From: Symsagittifera roscoffensis
Taxonomy: Eukaryota > Xenacoelomorpha > Acoela > Convolutidae
Reading direction: 5' to 3'
Length of the DNA: 64,000 nt
Assembly (NCBI RefSeq): GCF_963678635.1
Contig: NC_087065.1
Span: 8,085,209 to 8,149,208 of the forward strand
Shown here: piece by piece, positions 20,864 through 33,082 of the stretch
How the letters are laid out: each line of letters opens with the position of its first letter
Position numbering within the stretch: the first letter of the stretch is position 1
The notes under the pieces: generated by a model
What the model was told of the DNA's origin: nothing
What the model saw: only the letters and a program-made list of their open reading frames with translations
Database searches by the model: none
Program-made: the position numbers and the translations under genes

Positions 20864-21600
20864 GGGCATTTTTGACAAGATTGCAACTTCTGCTGAAGGC
20901 GCATCAAACGCTAGAGAAAAAAAATGCCGCTATAATTTAACTATGCCACTATTTTTGTAATCTAGTCACCGAAAAGTAAGCCAAAAAGAATGCCACTATT
21001 TCTAAAAACTCACTATTTGTAATTATGGCGCATGGTTCATGCTTACATGAGATTTAAATGTATCAGTTTTTGACTGTTCATTAAACACGTCACGAATTGG
21101 GTCTAATATCATGCCCTCGAGGTTATTGCTCCAAAAGCGTTGGGGAAGTATGAATATAGAATATGCTCCGCTTTTTGCCCCGCTATATGCTCCGCATTTC
21201 TCTACCGAGTTAGTGTAGCATAAAATAACATTACAGCTACAAAAGTTCAATTAACATTAACATTCCGTTCTCTCGAGAAAATATATTACAAAATGTTTTC
21301 CATGATTACCAGAAAAATTTTTCAGGATTATATTAAACTCAGCAGCAAACGTTTGCATTATACAGCAGAAACAGTTTAACATCAAATTATTAAACTTTAA
21401 AAAATTAGGTTCGTATTTTTTGTAGTTTATGTAGTTGTTTTGATTAGAATTGAATTGATCAAATTGAAATAAGCCACGAAAAATGAATACCTTCATAACT
21501 CTTTCAAAACTGATGAAGAAAAAGAAATAAACAAAAGCAGATGAATGAAAAAAATGTTAATAAAAAGTTATTTCGGATCAGTTTAATGCCCACGACGCCA
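20864..21600. other. Non-coding
   Basis: AT-rich; no gene or recognised repeat. It presumably belongs to an intron or 3' flank of the SLC45 gene. Confidence 0.4.
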
Positions 21601-21686
21601 AATCGGCTTTAGGGGGGGGGGGAGGGGCAGGGTTAAGTAACTCAAGTAGTTGGAGTTAGGTCTTGACTTGGTTAGTGGTTTCTCAC

Positions 21687-21970
21687 CTACAACAGTGAAT
21701 ACGACAACGAGACTCGTGTAGGAGCTGTCATACACGTTGCCACTCCTCTGGAACTGGTCTCTGGTAGGGACGGCGTCTATCTGGGTGCTGTTTAGAGGCC
21801 CCCTCCCCGTGAAGTAGATGATGACATTGCCACTCTGGGACAGAAACAGAGCCCCCACTATAATGATGACTGCAAGCAGCACGATGAACGGTCTCCGTTT
21901 GCCGTACTTGAGGTTACACGTGTCGCTTAGAGATCCCAGCAGGGGGGTTAGGAAGAACCCCAGAATTGGG
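21687..21970 (-). CDS. SLC45-type sugar transporter, exon 2
   Basis: Exon bounded by an acceptor (TTGTTCAG before 21970) and a donor (TGTAG/GTGAGA, break at 21687). It completes a Ser codon begun in exon 1 and encodes SPILGFFLTPLLGSLSD, followed by the basic loop NLKYGKRRPF and a hydrophobic segment (IVLLAVIIIVGALFL). This matches the second and third membrane helices and the D-x4-R/K-x-G-R/K-RRP signature of SLC45 / plant-type sucrose-proton symporters. The exon continues into an extracellular-type loop (GPLNSTQIDAVPTRDQFQRS) and ends in phase 1. The remaining exons, including the later helices, were not recognised to its left on this strand. Confidence 0.85.
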
Positions 21971-22322
21971 CTGAACAAAGACAAAATCACATTAATTTTT
22001 ACACTCAGAGGAATTAAAAACAAAATGTATTCTAAGTTTCCCTTATTTGACTTGTGCTTTCAAAGTATGAAGTTAACAAAAAATAAATTCGAAATTGTTT
22101 TTATCTATAACAATTCAATGACATAAACACGTAAATTTTAGATTTTTTCATCGTTCTATCAACGGTTGAATATCATTTTGACTGATTTTAATTGCTAATT
22201 CCTAAAATTTTATATATGGAATGAAAGTAATAAACGTGAATTTACAAAAAAAACATTTGACACAGGTGTTGTTTCTTGTCAAAAAACTACTCATTAGGTA
22301 AGTGATTAAAAAGTCACGTGAC

Positions 22323-22540
22323 CTGAATGCCCAAGTGAAGCTCATGAGGTACTCTGGCACGTGGTACTTGAGAATGAGAGGACTGGCATACACCAGTTCT
22401 GCACTGTAGCAAATGTCCAGTCCAGTTATGGCCAATGAGAGTCCGATTAGAGTGTACGTGGACCTGAAGCTCTTCTCAGCTCTCGTGTCCATCAGAAGGG
22501 TGCCTTCGTTGTTGTTCAAAGTCTCGTACGAAACCTCCAT
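22323..22540 (-). CDS. SLC45-type sugar transporter, first coding exon
   Basis: It starts with ATG at 22540 and runs 72 codons plus two bases to a donor site (TTCAG/GTCACG, break at 22323). The 352-nt intron to exon 2 joins in phase. A short cytoplasmic N-terminus (MEVSYETLNNNEG) leads into the first membrane helix (STYTLIGLSLAITGLDICYSAE). It then continues into LVYASPLILKYHVPEYLMSFTWAF, matching the family pattern in which A/Y-E-x-A-Y-x-x-P follows helix 1. The product would be a proton-coupled sugar carrier of the plasma or an organelle membrane; vertebrate members include SLC45A1-A4, and which one this matches cannot be decided. No upstream exon or promoter was identified. Confidence 0.85.
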
Positions 22541-23055
22541 GTTCGCTGTATTCTTTGTATTATTTCACAAAACAGCAGTAAAGTTTGAATCACAAGTAAT
22601 TTGAATCTCAAAGTAGATCAAAAGAGATCTTTAACAGACGAAGCCTTTTTACTCAAATGAAAATAAACCTTATTGAAATAAAATCACGTTCAATAAGTAT
22701 TTAGTGTTTAAGCCATGGGTGAGCTAAAGATGATGTTGTAAATTATACAAAAGTGGTCAGGGGTAGGGGTAGTTAATTTTTGAAAAAAGAGTAACGGTTA
22801 AACCCACCCCACCGCTAAACACACCCTTGATTTGACCAAAAAAATGGATCCAAAGACTTACGTTCTTCTAGATAAATTTCTGTTCCTCCACTACAACTTC
22901 TGTACGTCACGCCGGGCTGTCTATTTTAGAACATATAGGTTTGTACTAATTCTAAGTCTCAAAAAATAGTTACAAAATCTTGGCGTACGACAAAAACTCC
23001 ACAATCGGGCGAGGAGAAATTATGCAAAGTTTTAAAAAGAATTCAGTATCGAATT

Positions 23056-23228
23056 CGAATCAAATAATTGAAGTGAGTGACCTGAAGCAAACACATAATT
23101 TATTGTATTTTTTGTAAAATGTAGGAATTCGAAACATGGGATAATGAACGCGCGATTTATTTCTTTATTTAGGACTACGAGCATTTTTGTTTGTGTTTTT
23201 TACTTGGCATCAACTCGAGCTAAAACAA
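23056..23228 (+). repeat. ~175-bp repeat, inverted partner at 30552-30734
   Basis: A block from CGAATCAAATAATTGAAG to CTCGAGCTAAAAC is repeated almost exactly in inverse orientation at 30552-30734. Here it is followed at once by a family A copy; the partner has no family A copy in this position. Confidence 0.8.
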
Positions 23229-23770
23229 ACAAGACTGCTCGTATCAGGACGAAGCCCTGAATGTTCCGACTGCCTTTTAAGGTGTATGGAGCACTAATAA
23301 CATTAAAAAATTCAATGAAATAAAACAAAAGAAATTTTTTTTTCTAAAATGTGAATTTTTTTTAATGAAAATCATCCCCCCACACGCCATATAAAGTACA
23401 AAAGGATAGATTTCGTTCCTTGTAACAAATCAAATATGGCAAATAAATTTTTTTCAACCAATTTGGAACGATTTATAAGCCGGATTAAATCTCCGCTTAC
23501 GCGTTAATAGCGCGAATTATATCGCGCGTTAATTGTCCCAAATTGGTCAAAATGGCCAAAATGGCAATCTTTAAACCCTCATAACATTATGAAAAACGAT
23601 CACAGGTGAAATATCTTTTCAAATTTAAGCTCAGGACAACAATACGTTTTGAATGATATAAAAAAGTTCCGTCAAAAATGGCTAATTTAAAAAATCGAAA
23701 TTTGTCTGAAGAAAAAAAAACCATCCCGAGCACAAATATTCCGTTACTTTTGTATCGAATGTAGGAACAA
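23229..23770 (+). repeat. Family A repeat copy
   Basis: It begins ACAAGACTGCTCGTATCAGG with a short palindrome near the start, then GTTCCGACTGCC. It ends with TTGTATCGAATGTAGGAACAA, a mutated version of the terminal hairpin. No ORF. Confidence 0.85.
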
Positions 23771-23855
23771 TAACGCGTGAAATTCTTTTTCGCGTTTCAA
23801 AATCCTTTCTACGCTCATTCTAAAAGTTCCCATTTAACAAATTTGTGCAAAACAA

Positions 23856-24396
23856 ACAAGACTGCTCGTATCAGGACGAAGCCCTGAAAGTTCCGACTGC
23901 CTTTTAAGGTTTATGGAGCAGCAGTAATAACATAAAAAAATTAAATGAAATAAAATAAAATGAAATTTTTTTTTAAATTTGAAATTTTTTATGAAAATCA
24001 TCCCCCCACACTCCATATAAAAAACAAAAAGAGAGATTTCGTTCCTTGTAACACATCAATTATGGCAAATAAGCTTCGTTCAACCAATTTGGAACGATTT
24101 ATAAGACGGATTAAATCTCCGCTTACACGTTAATAGCGCGAATTATATCGGGCGTTAATTGTCCCAAATTGGTCAAAATGGCCAAAATGGCAATCTTTAA
24201 ACCCCCATAACTTTACAAAAAAATGATCTCAGCTAAAATATTGTTTCAAATTTGAGCTCAGGACAACAATTCTTTTCGAATGATATAAAAAAAATTCCGT
24301 CAAAAATGGCTAGTTAAAAAGTCGAAATTTGTCTGAAGAAAAAAAAACCGACCCGAGCACAAATATTCCGTTACTTTCGTATCGAAGTCGGAACAA
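23856..24396 (+). repeat. Family A repeat copy, part of a ~625-bp tandem
   Basis: Similar to the preceding copy, and the ~80 bp after each copy (GAAATTCTTTTTCGCGTTTC and on, to about 23850 and 24475) are also shared. The pair is therefore a tandem duplication of copy plus flank rather than two insertions. Confidence 0.85.
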
Positions 24397-24479
24397 TAAC
24401 GTGTGAAATTCTTTTTCGCGTTTCAAAATCCTTTCTACGCTCATTCTAAAAGTTCCCATTCAACAACTTTGTGCAGCAA

Positions 24480-27400
24480 AGTTTTTTTTCCAAAGCGTAG
24501 TCCAGGTTGAATTTTTCTCACAGAAGAATCAAATATCGTCATGGAAGCTTTTTGTGAAGGCACTTTTTAAACATCAAATTAACTTTAATTTTCTATTAAA
24601 AACAGGCCTTGACCTCAACTGCTTAACTTTTCAAATAGAAGCTTTGCAGCCATATGCAACACCACTTTTGTTGTTTTTTGGGTTGAATTGGTTTGAAAGA
24701 TGCTTTTCCAAACACATATTGAACGTGACTGTATAACAAGCTTCGCTGTAGCAATCAAATGGCTGACAAAAATTAATTTTGATATAAATGGGGATTTTTA
24801 TTTGCGTTATAACTATCGAAATAAATTTTTGAGAAATGGTTTGAAAGTTACCAATTGAATTATAACTCTAATCAAAAAGATTGGTGAGTTAGAAGTGGTA
24901 AGAAATAAGTATTAAGCATAAAAGAGTTTTATGATAAAAATTAGCAGAAGTGTAGAAATTTGATTAAATTATTTTTGGACCATTAGAGCTAGTTATGACT
25001 TTTGACAATGGTGCTAATGGCCAGTTGAAAGGTTGCAGGGGTAATGGGTATGAGAAAACCATGATTAGAGAATTAATGGGTTGAAAGAAAAGCAGAGTGG
25101 ACGGCTTAAAAAGAGGCGTGAAAACCCCGGAAGATTACAGGCATCAAAACCCACGGGATTTCGAGAGACCAAATTGAATTGCAAATTTTCCCAGAAGTTT
25201 GCGCAGAAAAAAAAAACAAAAATTAATACAATCTACGATAAGAAGAAAAAATAAAGAAAAGCCGCAATTATTTGAAATGCCTCGCAGCTATAAAAAATAT
25301 TACCAAAAGCCTGTAACTTTAGAATTAAGGAAAACAACAAACATCTGATAGAAATCACAACTCTGGGTTTCAAAACTGAACTCGATAACGTTCTTTTTCA
25401 AGTAGAAATCGTTTTATTTTTAAACGATATTTGTTCGGTAAGAATACCTAATAAACGACAGTTAAATTTTGGAAAGAATAAGTTAATTTTGAAATCTAAC
25501 ATAAGATTTATGTAAGGCCAATTTCCTGGTTCAATTTTCCCAGTTCCCAGGAGAGCTTTAGGAAGGGGAAAAAGTCGTAAAATAATTCCAATCCCAAAAG
25601 TGATGTTTTTCTTAATCAGGCACACTTCTTCGGAGCAGAGTTGTAAATCTTACTGTTTCGGAAATTTCTTTTTTCACTTTCACCTGGGGAAACAAAATCA
25701 ATGAAAACGCGGGATTGTCTTGCTAAACAAATAGGATTGTTTTTCCAAAAATCATAATAAAGGTAAACTAATTTTTTTGCCGGTAATATTCAGAAAAATC
25801 CAATTTAATAACCAGTTCTTAACCAAATTACCAACAGCAAGAGTAAACAGTCAATATTAGTTTGAATAAGGAAATGATGCATTTTCAAAATACAGGAACC
25901 GCAAGATGCCAATGTCAATTAAATGGGACCAAGGAAGTAATTATTTTTGACCAAAGGGGCGCTTCAAAACAAAGCAGAGGTAATTTAGCGGATTCAGTTT
26001 CAATTCTGAAACAGCAATTTTGTGCTCTATGCTTTCAATATTTACAAAGAGGATGGCCGATTAACAACTTTAAAAAATGCAGTAAATTCTGTTGAGTTAG
26101 TGACAGATTAAATTTCAAGACTACCGAAATAAAAATTTGCCGATGATAGAACCCAAATCGCTCTGGAGATTGGAGTAAAATATTTTTATACCCTGATTTT
26201 ATGAGCTTGCTAAATTGAACTATCATATGAACTATTGGGTAAAAGTATACACGTTTTAATTGAAAAGTAGGAAGAACATTTAACCCCAGGGTATGTGTAT
26301 GGAATGCCTTTTTTTTCCATGTTTGGTATTTTTGGTACTTTTTCGGTACGAGACAACGTGTATCAGAATTACATTCTTGTTTTGGTCGCAAATTGAATTA
26401 AACTCATTTAGTGTGAAAAAGTATCAAAAATCTATTTCAAAGTGACTAAGAACGAAGGGTGGCTTCGGGTGACAAAATAGAGATTGATGTCGATGACGAC
26501 TTTGTTCCATCAAATCGACTCAATTCCTGAACAAGCGCATGTGTGAACAAACAATACTATTCAGATGAAATAAAAAAACTGATGAAAAGAAAAACTTGAG
26601 GCTATTCAGAGATTTAAACCGTACACTATCCAAGTTTTGAACTAAGATAGTAAAAAAAGTGTCCAAGTTGGTGCCATTCAGTGAAAAATGCTGCAGTTGC
26701 CAGCTTCAAAAAAGAGTAAATTCTTAAGCAAAAACCGTAATTCAAACAAGACTGTTTTTTTTCTTACCAGAATGAAGCCCATAATTTATAAATGTTGACT
26801 AATAATTTCAAATGATCAAAGTGAAATCATTACACAAACAAAATTATATTAATTTTTTTAAACAAAAATATCACTCGAGAGAGCGTCATAAGACGAAATC
26901 TAGCTTGTATTCAGTCGTCTCTGAGCGAGAACTAAAAATATTTTCGTGGATACCTTGTAATTGAGGAAAAACTTGGGATGAAAGCTCAAATTGCTCACAA
27001 ATAGGAAGCGATAGAATGGGAAAAATTTTACCGTTTGTTAGAATTACAGTTTAGTGGTTCACCAGAAAAAATAGTTCCAAAAATGTTGTCGAAAAACAGC
27101 GGAGAAGATTTTTTCAGACTTATTATGGCTACGCTGCGAACCACCCTACCTATCTAGTCAGTATCAGCTTGAAAACTTTTCTATTTAGGCAACAAAAAAA
27201 GCAAACTGTTGAAGAAGGCGCATTTTCTAGCAGAAATTGAGTTTTTTTATGCAATCAACCTTTTTTTCAGCTGAAATGTTTTGTTGCATTTTTATTGTAA
27301 TTGTAATTGAAATTTCAGGCTAGCATTCACATATAGGATTTCATGGTTTTGTAATCATTTAAATGGTTTTGTTATCATTTAAACTTTTATTTTGTTGATT

Positions 27401-28480
27401 TTTTTGTTTGAATGATTCAAATTTCTTCTTTTTTAGCTAAATTGTTTCAATTTTTTTGGATGCCTAAACTAGAACCCCATTTTCGAAAATTGACTGAACA
27501 AAATTTTTAAGGCCAAAGTTTAAAAATGCCCAGACCTTTCAAAATGCCCAGAGTTTTGGCTTATTTTTTTTGTCAAAGTATTATTGTGTTTTCCGAAATC
27601 AACTTCATCTTCAAAGATATTTGAAACGTCTATTTTCCTTTTCACTGTTTTATTTGAAAAAAAAATTGGGCAGCTGTTTTTTACCAAAAACCATTGTTTC
27701 AATTTTTTAAAATTAGTTTGATTTATTGCTTTTTAACCAAAAACTACTTTTTCTAAGACTTCTCAATGAAGAAATTGTTTAATGACTACGATCCGCATGA
27801 GCAAAACAATTTTGGTAGTTTGATTAAGACTTTTGCGTTGATATTTTAATTTTTGTTTGCTTAATACGATTTCAGTAAGTGCAAAGTAGATCATTTCCGT
27901 CCATATGACTTGCATTTCTGCAGCAAAATAGAGTGGTCACATGTATCAAAAGTCTTTTTTCATGTATATGAAAGTGTATCGTGTCAAAATGGTTTGATCT
28001 TTCCGACGAAGCCTATTTGTTTTCACGAGCAATACAATAGCGTCTATAGTGTTTCGGTTTGATCTAAATACAAATATTTTTGACTGAGTCTATAACGTTT
28101 GACAAGAAAATGGTCAAAAAATTGAAAATCACCTTCTCAAAAAACTCGGCAAAAAATGGCGATAAAAATTGATATAAAAATTGCATGGTTGTTTTGGTTA
28201 TCTTTCTTGTCTTTTTGTATTATCTTAGCGGCTTCAGGGTTTCCGGAAACGTTTTGCATTTGAAAAATTTTTGAAAAAACGCTTTCAACAACTCAAAAAT
28301 TAATTGATAGTTGTTTGTTTTTAAACAAAATGGTTGATGTCATACGCTTCGAGGCTGTGTTTTGGGTTCAAGCTTGTGAATAGTTTTATTGATTTTTGTG
28401 TTTTTGTTTAAAAAAACAATTGCAGAAAATCAGAAAGTTATTCAAAATTACATTAAAAATTCAATCAAAAATCAATACAT
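24480..28480. other. Long non-coding stretch
   Basis: No supported gene in 4 kb. A lone fragment of the family A start lies at 26735 (CAAACAAGACTG). The longest ORF (26035-26391 minus, 118 residues) has no recognisable motif and biased composition. A doubled TGGTTTTGT-ATCATTTAAA motif lies near 27345-27390. Confidence 0.5.
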
Positions 28481-29020
28481 ACAAGACTGCTCGTATCAGG
28501 GCTAAGCCTTGAATGTTCCGACTGCCTTTTGAGGGTTATGGAGCAGCAGTAAAACATAAAAAAATTAAATGAAATAAAATAAAATGAATTTTTTTTCTTC
28601 TAAAATTTGAATTTTTTTTTAATGAAAATCATCCCCCCACACGCCATATAAAGTACAAAAAGATAGATTTTGTTCCTTGTAACAAATCAATTATGGCAAA
28701 TAAGCTTCGTTCAACCAATTTGGAACGATTTCTAACGCATATTAAATCTCCCCTTACGCGTTAATAGCGCGAAATATATCGCGCGTTAATTATCCCAAGT
28801 TGGCCAAAATGGCAATCTTTAAACCCCCATAACTTTACGAAAAATGGTCACAGGTCAAATATCTTTTCAAATTTAAGCTCAAGACAACAATAGTTTTCGA
28901 ATGATATATTAAAAAAATGCGTCAAAAATGGCTAGGTAAAAAGTCGAAATTTGTCTGAAGAAAAAAAAACCCACCCCGAGCACAAATATTCCGTAACTTT
29001 CGTATCGAAAGTCGGAACAA
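28481..29020 (+). repeat. Family A repeat copy
   Basis: Full-length, with the start palindrome TCAGGGC/GCCTTGA (one mismatch) and the 3' hairpin ACTTTCG-TAT-CGAAAGT followed by CGGAACAA. Confidence 0.85.
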
Positions 29021-29279
29021 TAACCAAGTATTTGTTGAGCCCGTCTTAATTACACCAAAATTAAAGTTTAACTTCCTCCTTGGATGGTAGAAAAAGAGTC
29101 TTTCAACCTTTAGTTATAGACAGTTTGATTTTTTTTGTTTTGGGCAGATGTTTTTTGAACAGTAGCATCTACTGTCGCAACGTAAACACGCTTTCTGTTT
29201 AGTAAATTAATGTCAAGTTTTTTTCAGTTCATTAACTTTTTTATTTGAATAAACTTTTGGTTTCTACCCTCCCCTCCTT

Positions 29280-29791
29280 ATATCGACAGAAGCCCTGAAT
29301 GTTCCGACTGCCTTTTAAGGTTTATGGAGCAGTAATAACATTAAAAAATTAAATGAAAAAAAAATGACATTTTTTTTCTTAAATTTGAATTTTTTTAATG
29401 AAAACCATTCCCCCACACGCCATATAAAGATCCAAAGAATAGATTACGCTCCTTGTAACAAATCAATTATGGCAAATAAGCTTCTTTCAACCAATTTGGA
29501 ACGATTTCTAAGACGGATTAGCTCTCCGCTTACGCGTTATAGTGCGAAATATATCGCGCGTTAATTGTCCCAAATTGGCCGAAATGGCAATTTTTAAACC
29601 CCCGTAACTTAACGAAAAATGATCACAGGTGAAATATCTTTTCAAATTTGAGCTCAGGACAACAATACCTTTCGAATGATAAAAAAAAATTTCGTCAAAA
29701 ATGGCTAGTTGAAAAGTCGAAATTTGTCTGAAGAAAAAAAACCCACCCGAGCACAAATATTCCGTTATTTTCGTATCGAAAGTCGAAACAA
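29280..29791 (+). repeat. Family A repeat copy, 5' end altered
   Basis: The first ~15 bp are missing or changed (starts TATCGACAGAAGCCCTG); the rest and the 3' hairpin are kept. Confidence 0.8.
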
Positions 29792-30551
29792 TTAGCTGAC
29801 CTTGCCATTTCGAAACACGCCTTTGTTCTAAATTTTCTTCATTTTCATTTACGAGGCCGAAATGTGTACTTTGTGAGTTATAAGCGGATTCTGCAACAAA
29901 GCCGCTCTTTTTGATTTTCTTTCGATTTTTCGGTTTTTTTGTTCCGAAAAAATTGTTTGAACACTTGTCTCTTTTCTCCAGAGACCTACAAATACCTAGA
30001 TTTGCGCCCAACTGGTGCAGTGTACATTTTGTCCTCCAAATGTCGGAAACACATCAATGAACCGAAAACAACCATACAATCATTCATCCGAAACAAAAAG
30101 GTTTGCCCTTCATTACGAGGCCAAACTGTGCACTGGATAGACGCACAATTTTGTGTCTTTATGTTCCTGGATTCCAGAGAAAGTCCTCAAATATGTTAAA
30201 AATTTATCGCATCTATCAAAAGAAATTAGTGAAAAAAAGAAGAATCCGCTTACAATGCACAGAATGCACAGTTTGACCTCGTAATGTTGATCTGTGAGTT
30301 GCAGCAGTGAAAAATTTTATCAGCTACTTGAGAAGCACGCGAAAACCATGTATTTGAAAACTCAAGGAAAAAGTTTCTTAAGCCACAAAGTATAATTTGA
30401 ACATGATAGATAAAAGTTCCAGCCTATGTAAAATTGTTGTACAAATTATAAATTAAAAGTGATTTATGCGTGTTAGTGATTGAAAGCCAGTTAATAGTCC
30501 TGGCATAATTCCGGGTCAATTGACGGGAACTCGAGTGTAGTTTCGGCTAAT

Positions 30552-30734
30552 TGTTTGTTTTAGTTCGAGTTGATGCCAAGTAAAAAACACAAACAAAAAT
30601 GCTTGTAGTGAAGTCCTAAATAAAGAAATAAATCGCGCGTTCATTATCCCATGTTTCGAATTCCTACATTTTGCAAAAAAAATACAATAAATTATGTGTT
30701 TGCTTCAGGTCACTCACTTCAATTATTTGATTCG
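30552..30734 (-). repeat. Inverted partner of the 23056-23228 repeat
   Basis: The reverse complement matches the left copy closely up to CTAAAACAAACAA. It then diverges exactly where family A begins in the left copy, so it looks like an unoccupied version of that site. Confidence 0.8.
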
Positions 30735-31153
30735 GAAACAACCGAGACAGCTCGTATCCGCACAAAACCTCAAAAAAGTTCCGATTTCCCTAAATTTACA
30801 TTAAATTAACATTTTTGAAAAATGGTAGCTATTAACATGATGCAAGTGTAAATCATGCAAAATTGTTTTTAGTATATTACCCATATACATGATAAATTTT
30901 ATTAGAACAACAGTTATCGCGCTTCATCTAAATTTAACTTATGAAACTTTCCGGCTCATTAAATGTTCAACAAAAAAACGTTCATCAAAAGTCTGAGTAA
31001 TTTGAAAGTCAACTAATTCTGTAGTGATTCTAATCGTTATGATTCCGCAGGTCTTTTTTAAGAATATGGTTTTCATTTCTGATTGGAACGCAGGCAACGA
31101 ATCAGGAGTTATTCTTAAATTATTTAGCTGCGGTTTTCTTCCACTTCTTCTAT

Positions 31154-31686
31154 TTGTTCCGACTTTCGATACGAAAGTAACGGAATATTTGTGCTCGGGG
31201 TGGGTTTTTTTTTCTTCAGACAAATTTCGACTTTTTACCTAGCCATTTTTGACAAAATTTTTTAATATCATTCAAAAGGTATTGTTGTCCTGAGCCTAAA
31301 TTTGAAAAGATATTTCACCTGTGATCATTTTTCGTAAAGTTATGGGGGTTTAAAGATTGCCAGTTTGGCCAATTTGTGACAATTAACGCGCGATATATTT
31401 CGCGCTATTAACGCGCAAGCGGAGATTTAATCCGTCTTAGAAATCGTTCCAAATTGGTTGGAAGAAGCTTATTTGCCATAATTGATTTGTTACAAGGAGC
31501 AAAATCTATCCTTTTGTACTTTATATGGCGTCTGGGGGGATGATTTTCAAAAAAATAATTAAAATTTTAGAAAAAAAAATTTCATTTTATTTTATTACAT
31601 TTTATTTTTATAGGTTATTACTGCTCCTTAAATATTAAAAGGCAGTCGGAACATTCAGGGCTTCGCCCTGATACGAGCAGTCTTGT
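31154..31686 (-). repeat. Family A repeat copy
   Basis: Full-length copy in inverse orientation. The hairpin ACTTTCG-ATA-CGAAAGT lies at the low-coordinate end and TCAGGGCTTCGCCCTGA at the other. Confidence 0.85.
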
Positions 31687-32012
31687 TTCTTTTTGGGTTT
31701 TACTTGTTTGTTTTTTCTGTGTTAATCATCTAATACAAAACTGAAATTGCATCGTGGCTTCTCTTTTGATGTTTCCTGCTAAATATGATCAATTCAGTTT
31801 TGTTTGTACTGAATTATTTTTAAGAAAAAAGTGACAGTTTTTAACAACGTTTCTCATATAGCTGCATAAGGTCACTTTTGCACGTTTCGGCTTAAAAATC
31901 ATTCAAGTAGTTAAGGTTTAAATTGAAAAATGAAGTTCAAAAATTGTACTTTGCAGTACACCAAATCGAGTACTGTATTATTTACTCAAGTTTCCTTTTG
32001 CTTATAAAAACA

Positions 32013-32544
32013 ACAAGACTGCTCGTATCAGGGCGAAGCCCTGAATGTTCCGACTGCCTTTTAAGGCTTATGGAGCAGAAATATTAAGAAATTAAAGGTA
32101 AGAAAAAATAAAATGAAAATTTTTTTTCTAAAATTTGAAATTTTTCATGAAAATCATCCCCCCACACGCCATACAAAGTAAAAAAAGGATAAATTTCGCT
32201 CCTTGTAACAAATCAATTATGGTAAAAAGGCTTCCTTTAACCAATTTGGAACGACTTCTAAGACGGATTAACTCTCCGCTTACGCGTTAATAGCTCGAAA
32301 TATATCGCGCGTTAATTGTCCCAAATTGGCCAAAATGGCAATCTTTAAACCCCCATAACTTTACGAAAAATAATCACAGGTGAAATATCTATTCAAATTT
32401 GAGCTCAAGTCAACAATACTTTTCGAATGATATAAAAAAATTCCGTCAAAAACGGCTAGTCAAAAAGTCGAAATTTGTCTGAAGAAAAAAAAACCCACCC
32501 CGAGCACAAATATTCCGTTACTTTCGTATCGAAAGTCGGAACAA
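32013..32544 (+). repeat. Family A repeat, first unit of a head-to-tail tandem
   Basis: Its 3' end CGGAACAA is followed directly by CAAGACTGCTCG of the next unit, with no sequence between. Confidence 0.9.
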
Positions 32545-33082
32545 CAAGACTGCTCGTATCAGGGCGAAGCCCTGAATGTTCCGACTGCCTTTTAAGGTTT
32601 ATGGAGCAGCAGTAAAACATAAAAAAATTAAATGAAATAAAATAAAATGAATTTTTTTTCTTCTAAAATTTGAATTTTTTTTTAATGAAAATCATCCCCC
32701 CACACGCCATATAAAGTACAAAAAGATAGATTTTGTTCCTTGTAACAAATCAATTATGGCAAATAAGCTTCGTTCAACCAATTTGGAACGATTTCTAACG
32801 CATATTAAATCTCCCCTTACGCGTTAATAGCGCGAAATATATCGCGCGTTAATTGTCCCAAATTGGCCAAAATGGCAATCTTTAAACCCCCATAACTTTA
32901 CGAAAAATGATCACAGGTGAAATATCTTTTCAAATTTAGGCTCAGGACAACAATAGCTTTTGAATGATATAAAAAAATTTTGTCAAAAACGGCTAGTTAA
33001 AAAGTCGAAATTTGTCTGAAGAAAAAAAAAACCCACCCCGAGCACAAATATTCCGTTACTTTCGTATCAAAAGTCGGAACAA
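32545..33082 (+). repeat. Family A repeat, second unit of a head-to-tail tandem
   Basis: Starts with no gap after the first unit. It is closer in sequence to the copy at 28481-29020 (both have AACGCATATTAAATCTCCCC) than to its tandem neighbour. Confidence 0.9.

Noticed and set aside
21601-21660. G-rich run as a regulatory G-quadruplex of the SLC45 gene
   Set aside because: It lies in sequence just beyond a donor site and similar G/C runs occur at many unrelated places in the window.
26035-26391. 118-residue minus-strand ORF
   Set aside because: No recognisable motif and biased composition; could be chance in 4 kb of AT-rich DNA.
29508-30199. ORFs of 167 (minus) and 86 (plus) residues
   Set aside because: The long one runs partly through a family A copy, and neither has a recognisable domain or consistent coding signal.
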